A DNA stretch of 6,444 nucleotides. It comes from an uncultured Ruminococcus sp. (lineage in GTDB: Bacteria > Bacillota > Clostridia > Oscillospirales > Acutalibacteraceae). Below the pieces are notes generated by a model that saw nothing but the letters and a program-made list of their open reading frames with translations, made no database searches and was not told where the DNA came from. Of the stretch, positions 5,586 to 6,444 are shown one piece after another. The stretch is taken from contig CADCOF010000131.1 of the NCBI GenBank assembly GCA_902802975.1, forward strand, positions 1 to 6,444. Direction: 5' to 3'. Each line of letters begins with the position of its first letter. The first letter of the stretch is position 1. A program made the translations under genes and the position numbers.

Positions 5586-6444
5586 ATGGAAAACATAGAT
5601 AAGACTCTTACAGATGTAGAGAGAAACAAAGAACTATTTGAATATGAAATGACGCAGGTCATTCTCCAATTGAAGGGTGAATTCGCTTCACTTAACAGCA
5701 GTGACCTGAATATAGATCCATCATCATTTGAGGTGAAGAAACCGGAACTGAATTTTGAGAGCAAGTCGGTTGAACTCGATGCGCGGAATATTACAGTTGA
5801 ATCCGTGGGCGATTTGAGAAAAGATGGATATGAGATATCTGCGCCAAGTGTTACAATTGGACAGATAGCGGTTCCCGAATACAAAAAAACAGAACCGGCA
5901 GAGACAGCGGCAATAGACGTAAAAAAAGAGACGTTTACAGACGGAATCAAGACTCTTGGTCAGGTAGAAGCTGTTAAACCGACCGAATTGGATAATGTTT
6001 CGTTTAATGTGAATGCTCCGAAAGCAATTTCAGCATTGAAGGAGTATGCGGCTAATGATGTGAAAATGTCGGAAATTAAATTGGGTGTTCCAACACCCGA
6101 AAAAATGTCGCAGTATGAAGGTGTTGCTGTGGAAACAACCGGTGTGGAATCGGAATATGCAGCGGTACCGGAGGTACACGGCTTTACTCCCGGGCAGGCA
6201 AAAATAGATAGTTTGGATATGAACGTTCCGACAGCGATAAAACCGGGTTCTCTCGGCGAGATGAAAGCAGACATAAATGAGATAAGTGCCGATGTGCCCG
6301 ACATAAAAAAAGTGGAGTCTTATGGCGGGAAGGATATAGAATTTACCGCGGAAACGATAGAAAACAAGACCGCGGGTTTGAATGTGCCGGAAAAGATAGA
6401 AAACGCACCGGCAGCAAGCGCGAATATTACAACCGAAACAATAG
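5586..6444 (+). CDS. Val-Pro repeat protein of unknown function, partial at right edge
   Basis: The frame is open for 286 codons from ATG 5586 and runs off the window. GAGG (5576-5579) lies 6 nt upstream. I do not recognise a family. Residues 1-35 form a charged helix (E-R-N-K-E-L-F-E-Y-E-M). The remainder is built of short alternating hydrophobic/polar strands rich in Val, Glu, Lys, Ala and Thr. Val-Pro or Ala-Pro steps have their Pro at residues 87, 97, 145, 169, 195, 215, 238 and 268, giving a degenerate unit of about 20-30 residues with a loose form N/D-V-P-x-x-I/K. No signal peptide, transmembrane segment or cysteine is visible in the part present. Codon use contrasts with the WXG100 genes (Ile: 14 ATA, six ATT, one ATC), so it is not tuned for high expression. 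Same strand and position place it with the type VII-like cluster, perhaps as a surface, stalk or scaffold protein. It may belong to a separate transcript because of the hairpin before it. Minus-strand frames opposite it lack support. Confidence 0.85.
   Translation, partial: MENIDKTLTDVERNKELFEYEMTQVILQLKGEFASLNSSDLNIDPSSFEVKKPELNFESKSVELDARNITVESVGDLRKDGYEISAPSVTIGQIAVPEYKKTEPAETAAIDVKKETFTDGIKTLGQVEAVKPTELDNVSFNVNAPKAISALKEYAANDVKMSEIKLGVPTPEKMSQYEGVAVETTGVESEYAAVPEVHGFTPGQAKIDSLDMNVPTAIKPGSLGEMKADINEISADVPDIKKVESYGGKDIEFTAETIENKTAGLNVPEKIENAPAASANITTETI

Noticed and set aside
5462..5950. Minus-strand frame of 162 aa
   Set aside because: It lies opposite the repeat protein gene and runs through the terminator hairpin. 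The + strand frame is open for 286 codons, has a ribosome site and a structured repeat pattern, and all other genes are on the + strand.
5960..6304. Minus-strand frame of 114 aa
   Set aside because: It is antisense to the Val-Pro repeat gene, and its Ser/Ala/Thr-rich sequence is what the repeat codons give when read backwards.

Overview
The window looks like a chromosomal stretch of a low-to-mid GC Firmicute, most likely a gut Clostridia/Oscillospiraceae-type bacterium. I infer this from AT-rich spacers, strong purine-rich Shine-Dalgarno sites (AAAGGGG, AAGGAG, GGGGAGGAG), sigma70-type promoter elements and the family content. I cannot name a species. All seven genes I support are on the + strand. 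There is no RNA gene, transposase or CRISPR array.

Positions 1-389 are non-coding and unusual. They hold three blocks with a 7-bp period (71-133, 247-267, 285-319), a palindrome and two inverted repeats. A strong extended -10 promoter (390-418) follows, then a leader of about 110 nt. After that come six closely spaced genes (536-5470): a 205-aa coiled-coil protein; a 512-aa protein with a helical N-terminus, a Gly/Ala-rich hydrophobic core and a proline-repeat tail; a 524-aa TPR protein with an acidic linker; and three small helical-hairpin proteins of the WXG100/ESAT-6 type (109, 103 and 100 aa). A strong hairpin (5485-5518) follows the last WXG100 gene. A seventh gene, 5586 to the window edge, is open for 286 codons and encodes a degenerate repeat protein with recurring Val-Pro motifs.

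Taken together this resembles an accessory and substrate cluster of a type VII (ESX/WXG100) secretion system. Only the 100-aa protein keeps a textbook W-x-G turn. The 103-aa protein has F-x-G at exactly the same residues, and the 109-aa protein keeps only the glycine. The 512-aa protein is the best effector or surface-protein candidate, the 205-aa coiled-coil protein could be its partner, and the TPR protein could be an adaptor or chaperone. No FtsK/SpoIIIE-type ATPase (EssC/EccC), membrane component, recognisable toxin domain or immunity gene lies in the window. The link to secretion therefore rests on the WXG100 proteins and gene order.

The most novel elements are the unassigned Val-Pro repeat protein at the right edge, the graded erosion of the WXG motif over three neighbouring paralogue-like genes, and the TPR protein embedded in a WXG100 operon.
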